The notes beneath the pieces are model-generated. The model did not search any database. It saw nothing but the letters and a program-made list of their open reading frames with translations, and was not told where the DNA came from. 64,000 bases of DNA, from positions 124,001-188,000 of the forward strand of contig CAVTES010000004.1 in assembly GCA_963733885.1 (NCBI GenBank), given 5' to 3'. Origin of the DNA: JACVRW01 sp963733885 (GTDB lineage Bacteria > Actinomycetota > Thermoleophilia > Solirubrobacterales > Thermoleophilaceae). Position numbers and translations under genes: made by a program. Below are positions 32,827 through 41,668 of the stretch, piece after piece (position 1 is the first letter of the stretch; each line of letters begins with the position of its first letter).

Positions 32827-34370
32827 GCGGGCGCGCGCCGCTGCGGGCGGCGGTGGCGGTGGGCCTCAGGGGATTCACCGCCACAACGCTGCTCGCCGGG
32901 CCGACCCTCCTCGCCTTCCACTCAGGCGGGTTCTTCGACCGGCCGCGGCTGATCGCCGCGCTCGGGGCGTGGGCGGTCGCGCTGGTTGCGGCCTTCACCT
33001 CCCCGCGGCCTCTTCCGGGGTCCACGCCGGGGCGGGTGGCCCTCGGCGGGCTGGCGGCGCTCACCGCCTGGACGGCGCTCTCGCTGCTCTGGGCCCCGAT
33101 CGCCGGTGCCGCCGTGGACGACATCCAGCGCCTGCTCCTCTACCTCGGCTACGCCGCCGGGGCGGTCGCCCTGTTCGCCCAGCCCTGGGTGGTGCGCGCG
33201 CTCGAGCCGGCACTCGCGGCGGGCGCGCTGGTGGTGACGGGCTACGGCCTCTCGGAACGGCTGCTGCCCGACCTCGTGGACCTCGACGCGAGCGTCAGCG
33301 CCGGCGGCAGGCTCGAGCAGCCGCTCACCTACTGGAACGCCAGCGGCGCGCTGGCCGCGATCGGCCTCGTCCTGTGCCTGCGCATGGCGGGAGATCCGCG
33401 CCGGCCGCCGGCCGTGCGCGCCGCCGCGGGCGCTGCCGCCGTACCGCTGGCCACCGGCGTGTACCTGAGCTTCTCGCGCGGCGCGCTCGCCGCGATGGCC
33501 GTGGGCCTGGTCGTGCTCCTGGCGCTCGCTCCCGACGGGCGCGCGCAGCTGCGCGCGCTGGCCGCGACCCTGGTCCCCGGCGCGGCGGCGGCCGTGTTGG
33601 CCGGCGCGCTGCCCGCGGTGCGCACAATGGAGGGCGGCCTCTCGACCCGGCGTGTGGAGGGGCTCGCGATGCTGCTGGCGATGGGGGCGCTGGCCGCCGC
33701 CGCGGCGCTGCTGACACTGCGGGCCGCCCGCGCCGCCACGCCCGGCGGCCGCCTGGCCCTACCGCGCCGCGCCGCCGTGATCGCGCTGCTGGGCGCGCTG
33801 CTGGTCGGCGGCGTCCTGGCCGCCGCCGCGTTCGAGGCGCGCCCGGACTCGAGCAGCCCCGCCTTCGGCGCCACCGGGACGCGCCTGGGCTCGATCGACT
33901 CGAACCGCTACTCGTACTGGCGCGTCGCGCTCGGCACCTTCGCCGACCACCCCGTGCAGGGCATCGGCACGGGCGGATTCGTGGTCGACTGGCTCCAGGA
34001 GCGCGAAGTGCTCGATCCGACCCGTGAGGCGCACTCGCTCTACCTCGGCACGCTCGCCGAGCTCGGGCTGGTCGGCCTGACCGCGCTGCTCGTCTTCCTT
34101 GGCGGCGTGGCCGCCGCCGCGAGGAGGCTGTGGCGCTCCGACCCCGGCCTGGCCGCCGGCCCGGTCGCGGCGTTCGCGGTGTGGGGCGCGCACGCCGGGC
34201 TCGACTGGGATTGGGAGATGCCGGCCGTGACCCTCGTGGCCCTTGCCCTCGCAGCGGCGCAGGTGGCCTGGAGCGAGTGCCAGCCATCTAGTCAGGAGAG
34301 ATGGGAGGGCTCAGCTCCCGCATCCGCGCCTGAGCCGCTCGCGAGCGCGCAGGGTCCGTCTGCTGCGTGA
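32823..34370 (+). CDS. O-antigen ligase/polymerase-like membrane protein (Wzy_C)
   Basis: 515 residues with about twelve hydrophobic segments. The large external loop between the last helices has the Wzy_C pattern: RLGSIDSNRYSYWRVALGTF, DHPVQGIGTGGF and DPTREAHSLYLGTLAELG, including the conserved Arg and His of ligases. Such proteins join or polymerise lipid-linked glycans outside the membrane. GTG 32823 overlaps the upstream stop. The last ~30 residues (from SECQPSSQERW) are Ser/Pro/Ala-rich, non-hydrophobic and lie antisense to the C-terminus of the TPR gene (34288-34680); the original stop may have been lost, extending the frame. Confidence 0.85.
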   Translation: MSGRAPLRAAVAVGLRGFTATTLLAGPTLLAFHSGGFFDRPRLIAALGAWAVALVAAFTSPRPLPGSTPGRVALGGLAALTAWTALSLLWAPIAGAAVDDIQRLLLYLGYAAGAVALFAQPWVVRALEPALAAGALVVTGYGLSERLLPDLVDLDASVSAGGRLEQPLTYWNASGALAAIGLVLCLRMAGDPRRPPAVRAAAGAAAVPLATGVYLSFSRGALAAMAVGLVVLLALAPDGRAQLRALAATLVPGAAAAVLAGALPAVRTMEGGLSTRRVEGLAMLLAMGALAAAAALLTLRAARAATPGGRLALPRRAAVIALLGALLVGGVLAAAAFEARPDSSSPAFGATGTRLGSIDSNRYSYWRVALGTFADHPVQGIGTGGFVVDWLQEREVLDPTREAHSLYLGTLAELGLVGLTALLVFLGGVAAAARRLWRSDPGLAAGPVAAFAVWGAHAGLDWDWEMPAVTLVALALAAAQVAWSECQPSSQERWEGSAPASAPEPLASAQGPSAA

Positions 34371-34680
34371 CGTTGGCCAGCACGCTCCAGGCGAGCACGT
34401 TGTCGGGCTCGCGCTCCACCGCCCGCTCGAGGAGCGCCCGGCCCTCCTCCCTCCCGTTGAGCGCCAGGAGCCTGCCCTCCACGAGCAGCGGCCGCGTGTC
34501 GGGGTCGAGCAGGCGCGCGCGCTCGAGCAGGTCCTCTGCCTCGTCGACCTGGGCGGGCGTCGGGTGCGGCAGCGCGGCGAGTCGCTCGCCGCGCTCGGCC
34601 AGGACCACGTTCCGAAGCGCGACGGTGAGGTAGGCGAGGGCCAGCAGCGCGACCGCCGCGAGCGCGACCCGGCCCAGCAT
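34288..34680 (-). CDS. Small membrane-anchored TPR protein
   Basis: 130 residues: an N-terminal transmembrane helix (LGRVALAAVALLALAYLTVA), then a helical repeat region with TPR-like pattern (AQVDEAEDLLERARLLDPDT, LLVEGRLLALNGREEGRALL, LLERAVEREPDNVLAWSVLA). Proteins like this often scaffold membrane complexes; here the neighbours suggest the glycan machinery. It starts 3 bp after the GT4 gene and overlaps the ligase gene by 83 bp on the opposite strand at its 3' end. No enzymatic motif. Confidence 0.75.
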   Translation of the reverse strand: MLGRVALAAVALLALAYLTVALRNVVLAERGERLAALPHPTPAQVDEAEDLLERARLLDPDTRPLLVEGRLLALNGREEGRALLERAVEREPDNVLAWSVLANVTQQTDPARSRAAQARMRELSPPISPD

Positions 34681-34683
34681 CGG

Positions 34684-35862
34684 CTACACCTGCCCGAAGC
34701 GGCCCGGCCAGACGGGGCGTCTGGCGTGCGACGAGCGGCGCAGAATGCGCGGCCACGCGTCGAGCCGCTCCACCGGACCGTCGCGCAGCGCCGCCTCAAC
34801 CTCGCGCGGGAACCGCTCGCGGAAGATCCGGGCGTCGAACCGCGCCGCGTTTTCGACGCAGGCCTGCGGGTCGACGCCCAGCGCGTCGAATTCCGAGACG
34901 GTGCTCGCCAGCTCCTCCGGTCCCCCGTCCCACCAGCAGCCGGTCACGCCGTCAACCACGTTCTCGAGCAGGCCGCCGGCGCCACGCGCGATCACCGGCC
35001 GTCCAGCGGCCTGCGCCTCCACGGCGGCGATGCCGAACTCCTCGCGGGCCGTGACCACCAGTGCGCGGCAGCTCGACATCAGGCGCGCCGCCTCGTCGTC
35101 GGTGACGCGGCCGGCGAATCGCACTGTGGGGCCGGCAAGGCGCTTCAGCCGGCGCCGGCTCGGCCCGTCGCCCGCCACCACGAGCGGCAGCCGCAGGCGG
35201 TTGAAGGCCTCCACGGCCACCTCGATCTCCTTGTGCGAGACGAGCTCGGACACCACGAGATAGTCCCCGCCGACGGGGCCGGGGGCGAAGCGGTCGGTGG
35301 CCACCGGGGGATAGACGATGCGCGAGTCCCGCCCGAAGTAGCTGCGGATGCGCGCCTGTGTCGTGCGCGAGTTCGTGATGTAGCGGTCCACCCGCTGGGC
35401 GGCGATCCAGTCCCACTCACGCCAGCGCCGGAACAGGCCCCGCAAGGCGGCACGACTGAGCGGGTTGGAGCGCTCCGCGAGCGTGCGGTGGCGCTCGTTC
35501 CAGACGTAGCGGAACGGGTTGTGGCAGTAGGAGACATGAACGGTCTCCTCCTCGCAGATCACGGCGTGAGCCCACGCGCTCGAGCTCGAGATGACGACGT
35601 CGTAGCCCCTGAGGTCGAACGACTCGATCGCCGCCGGGTAGAGCGGCAGCAGCGCGCGGAAGGTGCGGGCGCTGGGACGCACCCGCTGGAGGAACGAGGT
35701 GTGGATGTTCCGGCCGGCGAAACGGCCCTCGGTCCCGTCTTCGTCGTAGACCGGGGTGAACACATCCGCGTCCGGCCACAGGTCGCACATCTCTTGGAAG
35801 ACTCGGTCGGCGCCGCGCACGCTCACCAGGAAGTCGTGGACGAGCGCAGTCCTCCGTGGCAT
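34684..35862 (-). CDS. GT4 glycosyltransferase (WbaZ-like)
   Basis: 392 residues from ATG 35862 (MPRRTALVHDFLVSVRGADR). The N-terminal domain with VHDFLVSVRGADRVFQEM, the YDVVISSSSAWAH loop and VSYCHNPFRYVWNERH matches the WbaZ/mannosyl-transferase branch of GT4. The C-terminal domain has DYLVVSELVSHKEIEVAVEA, GRVTDDEAARLMSSCRALVV, and the donor-binding EEFGIAAVEAQAAGRPVIA with the E-x7-E pair. It is cytosolic and peripheral. It reads left into the TPR gene; upstream the gene for an LPXTG protein is divergent with 70 bp between starts. Confidence 0.9.
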   Translation of the reverse strand: MPRRTALVHDFLVSVRGADRVFQEMCDLWPDADVFTPVYDEDGTEGRFAGRNIHTSFLQRVRPSARTFRALLPLYPAAIESFDLRGYDVVISSSSAWAHAVICEEETVHVSYCHNPFRYVWNERHRTLAERSNPLSRAALRGLFRRWREWDWIAAQRVDRYITNSRTTQARIRSYFGRDSRIVYPPVATDRFAPGPVGGDYLVVSELVSHKEIEVAVEAFNRLRLPLVVAGDGPSRRRLKRLAGPTVRFAGRVTDDEAARLMSSCRALVVTAREEFGIAAVEAQAAGRPVIARGAGGLLENVVDGVTGCWWDGGPEELASTVSEFDALGVDPQACVENAARFDARIFRERFPREVEAALRDGPVERLDAWPRILRRSSHARRPVWPGRFGQV

Positions 35863-35932
35863 CGGGCTCACGGACGCGGAGTCTATGTCCGGGGCGCGGC
35901 GTCTGTCCCCCGCGGCGCTAATCTGCGCGCCC

Positions 35933-36292
35933 ATGCACCGAGCCCTCGCAGCCGTCCTCACGCTCGCCGCCCTACTCGCCTTACCCGCCGCGGCCATGGC
36001 GCAGAGCGCGGGCGACGAGCAGTACGTGGATCCGTTCCAGGGCGGTGAGGAGCAGCCGTCTCAGGCGCCCCAGGAGGAGCCGCAGGCGGCGCCGCCGGAG
36101 GCGCCCGCGCAGCCCGCCGAGCCGGCCCCGGCCGCCCCGGCGGCGCCCTCGAGCGACGTGGGCGAGAGCACCTCGGCGCCCGCCCAGACCGCGGCTCCCA
36201 CGCTGCCGCGCACCGGGTTGCCGCTGGTGCTGCTCCTGTCGGCCGGCTACGCGCTCCTGCTGGCGGGCGTCGCCCTGCGGCGCACCATCTGA
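35933..36292 (+). CDS. LPXTG-type cell-wall-anchored, proline/alanine-rich secreted protein
   Basis: 119 residues. A signal peptide (LAAVLTLAALLALPAAAMAQ, cleavage after AMA) is followed by an acidic, Pro/Ala/Glu-rich low-complexity region (residues ~28-85), then a complete sorting signal: LPRTG, a hydrophobic stretch (LPLVLLLSAGYALLLAGVAL) and the positive tail RRTI. A sortase would cut LPRT-G and link it to peptidoglycan. There is no sortase gene in the window. The mature part is only ~70 residues of flexible sequence and looks like a spacer with no visible functional domain. Confidence 0.85.
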   Translation: MHRALAAVLTLAALLALPAAAMAQSAGDEQYVDPFQGGEEQPSQAPQEEPQAAPPEAPAQPAEPAPAAPAAPSSDVGESTSAPAQTAAPTLPRTGLPLVLLLSAGYALLLAGVALRRTI

Positions 36293-36321
36293 GGGCCGGG
36301 CCGGGGGCGCTCCCTCGGACG

Positions 36322-38357
36322 ATGCCGGTCCTCGCTGTCAGCTACTCGGGGCTGCTCGGCGGCGCCGAGCGGCTGCTCCTCGACGTGGCGGGAGGGCTGC
36401 CGGAGCCGCCCCTCCTGGCCTGCCCGCCGGGTCGCCTGGCGGAAGCCGCCCGCGCCCGCGGCCTGGGCGTGTTCGAGCTGCGTGAGCGCAGCCTCGAGGT
36501 CAGGCGGAGCGCGCGCGACCGCGTGACCGCGCCGGCGCGGATCGCCGGGCAGGCCGCCGAGGTCCGGGCGCTTCTGACGACCGCGCGTCCCGACGCGCTG
36601 GTCGCCTGGAGCATGCGCGCCGCGATGTCCTGCGCGGCGGCCGCGCCAGGTGTCCCGCTGATGTTCCAGCACAACGACCTGCTGCCCGGGCCGCTCGTGG
36701 CCCGGGCCGTGCGGGCCGCGGCCCGGCGCGCCGACGAGGTCGTGGCGGTTTCGCACTGCGTGGCGCGCGATCTGGACCCCGAGGGTCGGCTCGGCGGGGG
36801 CATGCGGGTGATCCATCCCGGAGTCGACCTGCACCGCTTCCACCCACAGCCGCGAGATGCTCCCGGCGAGCCCGAGATCCTGCTGCTCGGGGCGATCGAG
36901 CCGTGGAAGCGGCCCGAACTCGCCCTGGAAGCGGCCGCCGTGGCGGCCGCGGAGCTGCCCGGCCTGCGGCTGCGGGTGGCGGGAGCGCCGATCGGGCCCG
37001 CGGGCCACAGCCTGCTCGAGCGCCTGCGGGAGCGAGCCGCGCGGCCGGACCTGCATGGCCGCGTGACCTTCGAGGGGCCCGTCGAGGATCCGCAGCGCGC
37101 CCTCACGGCCGCATCCTGCCTCCTCCACTGCGCCGAGCGTGAGCCGTACGGGCTGGTGGTGGCCGAGGCCCTGGCCGCGGGGCTGCCCGTGGTCGCGCCA
37201 GCCGCCTTCGGGCCGGCGGAGATCGTCGAGCCGGAGTGCGGGCGGCTCTATCGCCCCGGCGACGCGCGGGACGCGGCACGTGCGCTCGTGGAGGTGCTTC
37301 GCGACCCCGACGAGACGGAGCGGATGGGGGCGGCCGCCCGCGCCGTGGCCGAGCGGAGGCTCGACGTGCGCGAGATGCGGGCGCGCTATGGGGAGGTCGT
37401 TACCGAGCTTGTCAGCCTTTCGCGCGGCGCCGTGGCGGGGCGCGGCCCCGCGGCGGGAACCGGCGCCGGCCTCGCCGTGGTCACGGTCCTGCACGACTCC
37501 GAAGCCGAGCTCCGCGTGCTGCTCGCCTCGCTGGAGCGATGGATGCCCGACGCCCGCGTCGTGGTTGTCGATTCGGGCTCGTCCGACCACGGCGCGGCCG
37601 TCGCGCGCAGCTGGCGCGACGGGGCGGCTCGGGTGCTCGGGCTCGGCGAGAACGCCGGCTTTGGGCGCGCGGTCAACGCAGGCCTCGCGCTCGTGGACGA
37701 GCCGGTCACCGCCCTGCTCAACCCCGACGTCGAGCTGCTCGACTCCTCGCTCGCGGCTGCCGCCCGTGAGGCGCTCCGACCCGCCCGAGCGGCTGCTCGC
37801 CCCGCTCGTGCTCCGGCCGGACGGGAGCCCGCGAGGACAACGCGCAGCGCGAGCCGGGCTCCGGCCCGCTGCTCGCCCACGCCCTCCTGCCGGGCGCGGC
37901 CCTCCCCCGCCCGCTCGCGGCAACGATCGAGCCGTGGCGGTCGAGGCGCCCGGCGCGGGCGGGCTGGGCGGTCGGCTCGTGCGTCGTGGCACCCACGGAG
38001 ACGCTCCGGCGGCTCGGCCCGTTCGACGAGCGCGCATTCATGTACGCCGAGGACCTCGACCTCGGCCTGCGCGCCGCGGACGCGGGGGTGGAGACATGGT
38101 TCTGGCCCGCCGCCCGCGTGGTCCACACGGGCGCACACTCCAGCCGGCGCGCGTTCGCCGGCGAGCCGTTCGAGCTGCTCGCGAGCCGCCGCCGCGAGGT
38201 CGTGCGCGAGCGGCGCGGCCCACGCCGCGCCCGGGCGGACGACCTGCTCCAGCTCTTGACCTTCGCCGACCGGCTCGTCCTGAAGCGGCTCACCGGCCGC
38301 GACGCGGATCGCGAGCGGCGCCAGCTCACGGCCCTGTTCGGGCTGATCCGCCGGTGA
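36322..38357 (+). pseudogene. GT4-GT2 fusion glycosyltransferase with two frame breaks
   Basis: One long gene split over three frames. Frame 1 (from ATG 36322) encodes a GT4 domain (LLGGAERLLLDVAGGL; REPYGLVVAEALAAGLPVVA) and continues into a GT2 domain (VVTVLHDSEAELRVLLASLE; NAGFGRAVNAGL; ALLNPDVELLDSSL). Near 37776-37786 the reading must move by one base to give PERLLAPLVLRPDGS, and at about 37829 again by one base to give REDNAQREPGSGPLLAHALL and then VGSCVVAPTETLRRLGPFDE with MYAEDLDLGLRAADAG, the rest of a rhamnosyltransferase-like GT2. Both shifts can be cured by deleting one C from a short C run. Downstream, the GTG of the next gene overlaps the frame-3 stop, so the C-terminal frame is the native one. 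Confidence 0.8.
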
Positions 38358-39361
38358 GCGCGCCGGTGGCCATCAACGCGCGCGCCTCCGCCCGGCGCGA
38401 GACGGGCGGCGTGGAGCGCGTGGCCCGCGAGCTGGCCCGCCGCCTGCCGGCCCTGCGCCCGGAGCGCTATCGCGCGATCGCGCCGCCGCGGGCGCTCGCC
38501 CACCGCGCCGGACAGGCGTGGGAGCAGGCCGTGCTCCCGGTCGCGGCGCGCGGCGCCCGGCTGATCCTCTCCCCCGGCAACCTTGCGCCGCTCGCGAGCC
38601 GCCGCAACGTCGTCTACGTCCATGACGCCGCGCCGTTTCGCGAGCCGGCCTGGTTCGGCCGCGCCTACGGCGCCTGGCACCGCACCGCTCTCAGGCGGAT
38701 CTGCACGGGCGCGCGGCTCGTGCTGGTGCCATCGGAGTTCGTGGCGCGAGAGCTCGAACAGCTGGTCGGGCTGCCCGGCGCGCGGGTGCGCGTGGCGCCA
38801 CCCGGGGTCGACGATCGCTTCACGCCCGGCGCCGGCGCCGCCTCGGCCGCGCCCGCCGGGCCGTACGTGCTCGCCGTCGGCACCGCGGGCGCCCGCAAGA
38901 ACCTCTCGATCTTGGACCGGATCGCCCCGGCGCTGCACGCGGCGGGCCTCGAGACCGTGGTTGCGGGATCGGCGCGGGGCTACCTGCGGCAGGAGCGCGT
39001 GGGCGTGCGTTCGCTCGGCTACGTCGCCGAGGCCGAGCTGCCCGGGCTCTACGCCGGCGCCGCGGCGCTCGCCATGCCGTCGCTGTACGAGGGCTTCGGG
39101 CTGCCCTGCGTCGAGGCGATGGCCTGTGGCACCCCGGTCGTCGCCTCCGACCGGGCCGCGCTGCCGGAGGCCTGCGGCGGCGCCGCGCTGCTCGCCGACC
39201 CTGACGATCCGGACTCGTTCGCGGACGCCCTGCTGCGCGCCGCCGGCCCCGACCGCGAGCGCCTGCGCGCCGCCGGCCTGCAGCGCGTCCGCAGCCTCAC
39301 GTGGGACCGCACGGCCGAGGTGGCCGACCGCGCCATCGGCGAGCTGCTCCCGCCGGGCTGA
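38354..39361 (+). CDS. GT4 glycosyltransferase (short form)
   Basis: 335 residues from GTG 38354, overlapping the preceding stop by 4 bp. The N-terminal domain contains SARRETGGVERVARELARR (glycine loop) and VYVHDAAPFREPAWFG; the C-terminal domain has YVLAVGTAGARKNLSIL (phosphate loop with GxxxRKN), LGYVAEAELPGLYAGAAAL and PSLYEGFGLPCVEAMACGTP with the E-x7-E donor site. This is the compact mannosyl/glucosyltransferase form of GT4 (MtfA-like). It is the last gene of the glycan cluster before a structured, probably terminating, intergenic stretch. Confidence 0.9.
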   Translation: MSAPVAINARASARRETGGVERVARELARRLPALRPERYRAIAPPRALAHRAGQAWEQAVLPVAARGARLILSPGNLAPLASRRNVVYVHDAAPFREPAWFGRAYGAWHRTALRRICTGARLVLVPSEFVARELEQLVGLPGARVRVAPPGVDDRFTPGAGAASAAPAGPYVLAVGTAGARKNLSILDRIAPALHAAGLETVVAGSARGYLRQERVGVRSLGYVAEAELPGLYAGAAALAMPSLYEGFGLPCVEAMACGTPVVASDRAALPEACGGAALLADPDDPDSFADALLRAAGPDRERLRAAGLQRVRSLTWDRTAEVADRAIGELLPPG

Positions 39362-39391
39362 CCCCTCCTGTGCGACAAGAGGCCCTTGGGA

Positions 39392-39424
39392 GTGACGACC
39401 GCCGCGACCCGAGGGGTCCGTCAC
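39392..39424 (+). terminator. Nested hairpin after the glycan cluster
   Basis: GTGACG (39392-39397) pairs with CGTCAC (39419-39424), and inside it GACCC/GGGTC (39406-39418) forms a second stem with loop GAG. It lies 30 bp downstream of the last glycosyltransferase stop and ahead of the TetR promoter. There is no T-run. Confidence 0.35.
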
Positions 39425-39459
39425 GAAACGCGCACGCCAGCGCCAGCTTGCGCCAACAT

Positions 39460-39475
39460 GTGAACCGTGATTCAC
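39460..39475. promoter_or_regulatory. Likely TetR operator
   Basis: GTGAA and TTCAC flank a 6-bp centre (39460-39475), 14 bp upstream of the TetR start codon. Short palindromes in this position are usual autoregulatory sites for TetR proteins. The arms are short, so the call is tentative. Confidence 0.4.
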
Positions 39476-39489
39476 TACTTTGCGCAGCC

Positions 39490-40113
39490 ATGCCCTACCG
39501 GCCCACCGAGAAGACCGAGGCGCGCCGGCTCGCCACCCGCGAGCGGATCGTGGCGGCGGCGCTCGAGCGGGTTGCGAGCGGCGGCTACGCCTCGGCCGGG
39601 ATCCAGGCCGTGGCAGGCGACGCCGGCGTGGCCGTGGGCACGGTGTACCGGCACTTCCCCTCGAAAGGCGACCTGTTCGCCGAGGTGTTCCGGCGCGCCT
39701 CGCAGCGGGAGCTCGACGTGGTGGTGGAGGTGTCGGCTCCCGACGGCCGCCCCGCAGCCGAGCGGCTCGCGGCCGCCGCGGAGGCGTTCTGCCGGCGGGC
39801 GCTCGCCGGACCGGTGCTCGCCTACGCCCTGATCGCCGAGCCGGTCGACCCGGCCGTGGAGTCCGAGCGGCTGCGCTTCCGGATCGGCTACCGCGACGCC
39901 TTCGCCCGCGTGCTCGAGGAAGGCGTGCGCGACGGCGAGCTGCGCGCCCACGACTCCCCCACGGTCGCGGCCGCGCTCGTGGGTGCACTCGCGGAGTCGC
40001 TCGTCGGTCCCCTCTCCACCGAGAACGGCGGCTCCCGCGAGGCGCTGATCGCCACCCTCGTCCAGTTCTGCCAGGAGGCTCTTCCCAGTGCTCACGAGCG
40101 CGTCCACGCATGA
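39490..40113 (+). CDS. TetR-family transcriptional regulator
   Basis: 207 residues. The N-terminal DNA-binding domain has the TetR pattern RERIVAAALERVASGGYASA, then GIQAVAGDAGVAVGTVYRHFPSKGDLFAEVF split over residues ~35-65. The C-terminal ligand domain is Ala/Glu-rich and helical (AYALIAEPVDPAVESERLRF). The start ATG 39490 begins the family N-terminus. Its end overlaps the acyl-CoA dehydrogenase start by 26 bp, so it very likely controls that gene, probably in response to an acyl-CoA or fatty acid; this is inference. Confidence 0.92.
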   Translation: MPYRPTEKTEARRLATRERIVAAALERVASGGYASAGIQAVAGDAGVAVGTVYRHFPSKGDLFAEVFRRASQRELDVVVEVSAPDGRPAAERLAAAAEAFCRRALAGPVLAYALIAEPVDPAVESERLRFRIGYRDAFARVLEEGVRDGELRAHDSPTVAAALVGALAESLVGPLSTENGGSREALIATLVQFCQEALPSAHERVHA

Positions 40114-41662
40114 CGTCCTGAACCAGGCCCCGCCGATCGTCCCCTACGACGTGTTCGAGGCGGACGCGGCGCTACGGGAGGCCCTCGAGCGCGAGGGCGG
40201 CGGCTGGGGGATCGACCGGCTGCGCGACGCCGGCCAGCTCGCCGGCAGCGCCGAGGCGCTCGAGCATTCCGAGCGCTCGGAGCGGAACGAGCCGGTGCTG
40301 CGCACGCACGACCGCTACGGCAACCGGATCGACGAGGTCGAGCTCGATCCGTCGTGGCACTGGTGCCTGCGTCAGGCCATCGAGCGGGAGATGCACTCGC
40401 TGCCGTGGCGCGATCCCCGCCCCGGCTCACACGTGGTTCGGGCGGCGCTGTTCCTCGTCTGGAGCCAGGTGGGCTCCGGCGTCATGTGCCCCGTGTCGAT
40501 GACGTACGCGGCGATCCCGCCCCTGCGCGAGAGCCCGGAGCTGGCCGGCGAGTGGGAGCCGCGCCTCACGAGGCCGAGCTACGCCGACGGCGCCCTGGCC
40601 GGAATGGCGATGACCGAGAAGCAGGGCGGGTCGGACGTGCGGGCCAACACCACGCGCGCCGACCCCGCCGGTGACGGCGCCTACGAGCTCACCGGCCACA
40701 AGTGGTTCTGCTCCTACCCGCCCTGCGACGTCTTCCTGACGCTCGCCCAGGCGCCGGGCGGCCTTTCCTGTTTCCTGTTCGAGGGCCGCGATCCGGGCTT
40801 CCGCATCCAGCGCCTGAAGGACAAGCTCGGCACGCGCTCGCTGCCCTCGAGCGAGGTCGAGTTCCACGGCGTCCGCGCCCGGCTGATCGGAGACGAGGGC
40901 CGCGGCGTGGCGACGATCATCCGGATGGTCAACCACACCCGGCTCGACTGCCTGCTCGGCTCGGCCGCCTCGATGCGCTGGGGCTTGGTCCAGGCCGTAC
41001 ACCACGCCCGCCACCGCAGCGCATTCGGGGGGCTGCTGGCAGAGCAGCCGGCCATGGAGAACGTGCTCGCCGACCTGGCGGTGGAGTCCGAGGCCGCCAC
41101 CGCGGCGGCGCTGCGGATCGCGCGGTCCTACGACAGCGACGACGCCGCGTTCAGGCGGTTCGCCACCGCCGTCATGAAGTACTGGGTGTGCAAGCGGGCG
41201 GCGCCCCACGCGGCCGAGGCGCTCGAGTGCCTCGGCGGCAACGGCTACGTGGAGGAGTCCGGGATGCCGCGCCTGCTGCGCGACGCGCCGCTCAACTCGA
41301 TCTGGGAGGGGTCGGGGAACGTTGCGGCGCTGGACGTGCTCCGCGCGACCGTGAAGGAGCCCGAGGGGCTGCCGGCGTTCATGGCCGAGTGCGAGCTGGC
41401 CCGGGGCGGCAACCTGTTCCTCGACGCCCACTTGGATCGGCTGCGGTCGGCGACCGTCCCGGCCGAGCCCCAGTTCGAGGCCCGGAGGCTCGTGGAGGAC
41501 CTGGCGCTGGCTCTGCAGGCGAGCCTGCTGGTGCGGCACGCCCCGGCTGAGGTCGCCGACGCGTTCTGCGCGGGGCGGCTCGGGGATGGCGGTCGGGTGT
41601 ACGGTACGTTGCCCTCCGGCGTGGCTGCCCCCGCGATCGTACGGCGCGCGTTGGCGGGATAG
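40088..41662 (+). CDS. AidB-like acyl-CoA dehydrogenase
   Basis: 524 residues. The N-terminus STHDVLNQAPPIVPYDVFEA is the signature of the AidB branch, longer than ordinary acyl-CoA dehydrogenases. FAD and substrate motifs are present: AGMAMTEKQGGSDVRANTT, YELTGHKWFCSYP, DKLGTRSLPSSEVEFHGV, and near the end ECLGGNGYVEESGMPRLLRD and PLNSIWEGSGNVAALD, where the Glu of WEGS aligns with the AidB/IVD catalytic base. AidB in E. coli is linked to alkylation response, but many homologues are ordinary catabolic enzymes. GTG 40088 overlaps the TetR gene. The next genes are a GNAT protein and an enoyl-CoA hydratase remnant. Confidence 0.9.
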   Translation: MLTSASTHDVLNQAPPIVPYDVFEADAALREALEREGGGWGIDRLRDAGQLAGSAEALEHSERSERNEPVLRTHDRYGNRIDEVELDPSWHWCLRQAIEREMHSLPWRDPRPGSHVVRAALFLVWSQVGSGVMCPVSMTYAAIPPLRESPELAGEWEPRLTRPSYADGALAGMAMTEKQGGSDVRANTTRADPAGDGAYELTGHKWFCSYPPCDVFLTLAQAPGGLSCFLFEGRDPGFRIQRLKDKLGTRSLPSSEVEFHGVRARLIGDEGRGVATIIRMVNHTRLDCLLGSAASMRWGLVQAVHHARHRSAFGGLLAEQPAMENVLADLAVESEAATAAALRIARSYDSDDAAFRRFATAVMKYWVCKRAAPHAAEALECLGGNGYVEESGMPRLLRDAPLNSIWEGSGNVAALDVLRATVKEPEGLPAFMAECELARGGNLFLDAHLDRLRSATVPAEPQFEARRLVEDLALALQASLLVRHAPAEVADAFCAGRLGDGGRVYGTLPSGVAAPAIVRRALAG

Positions 41663-41668
41663 CCCGCG

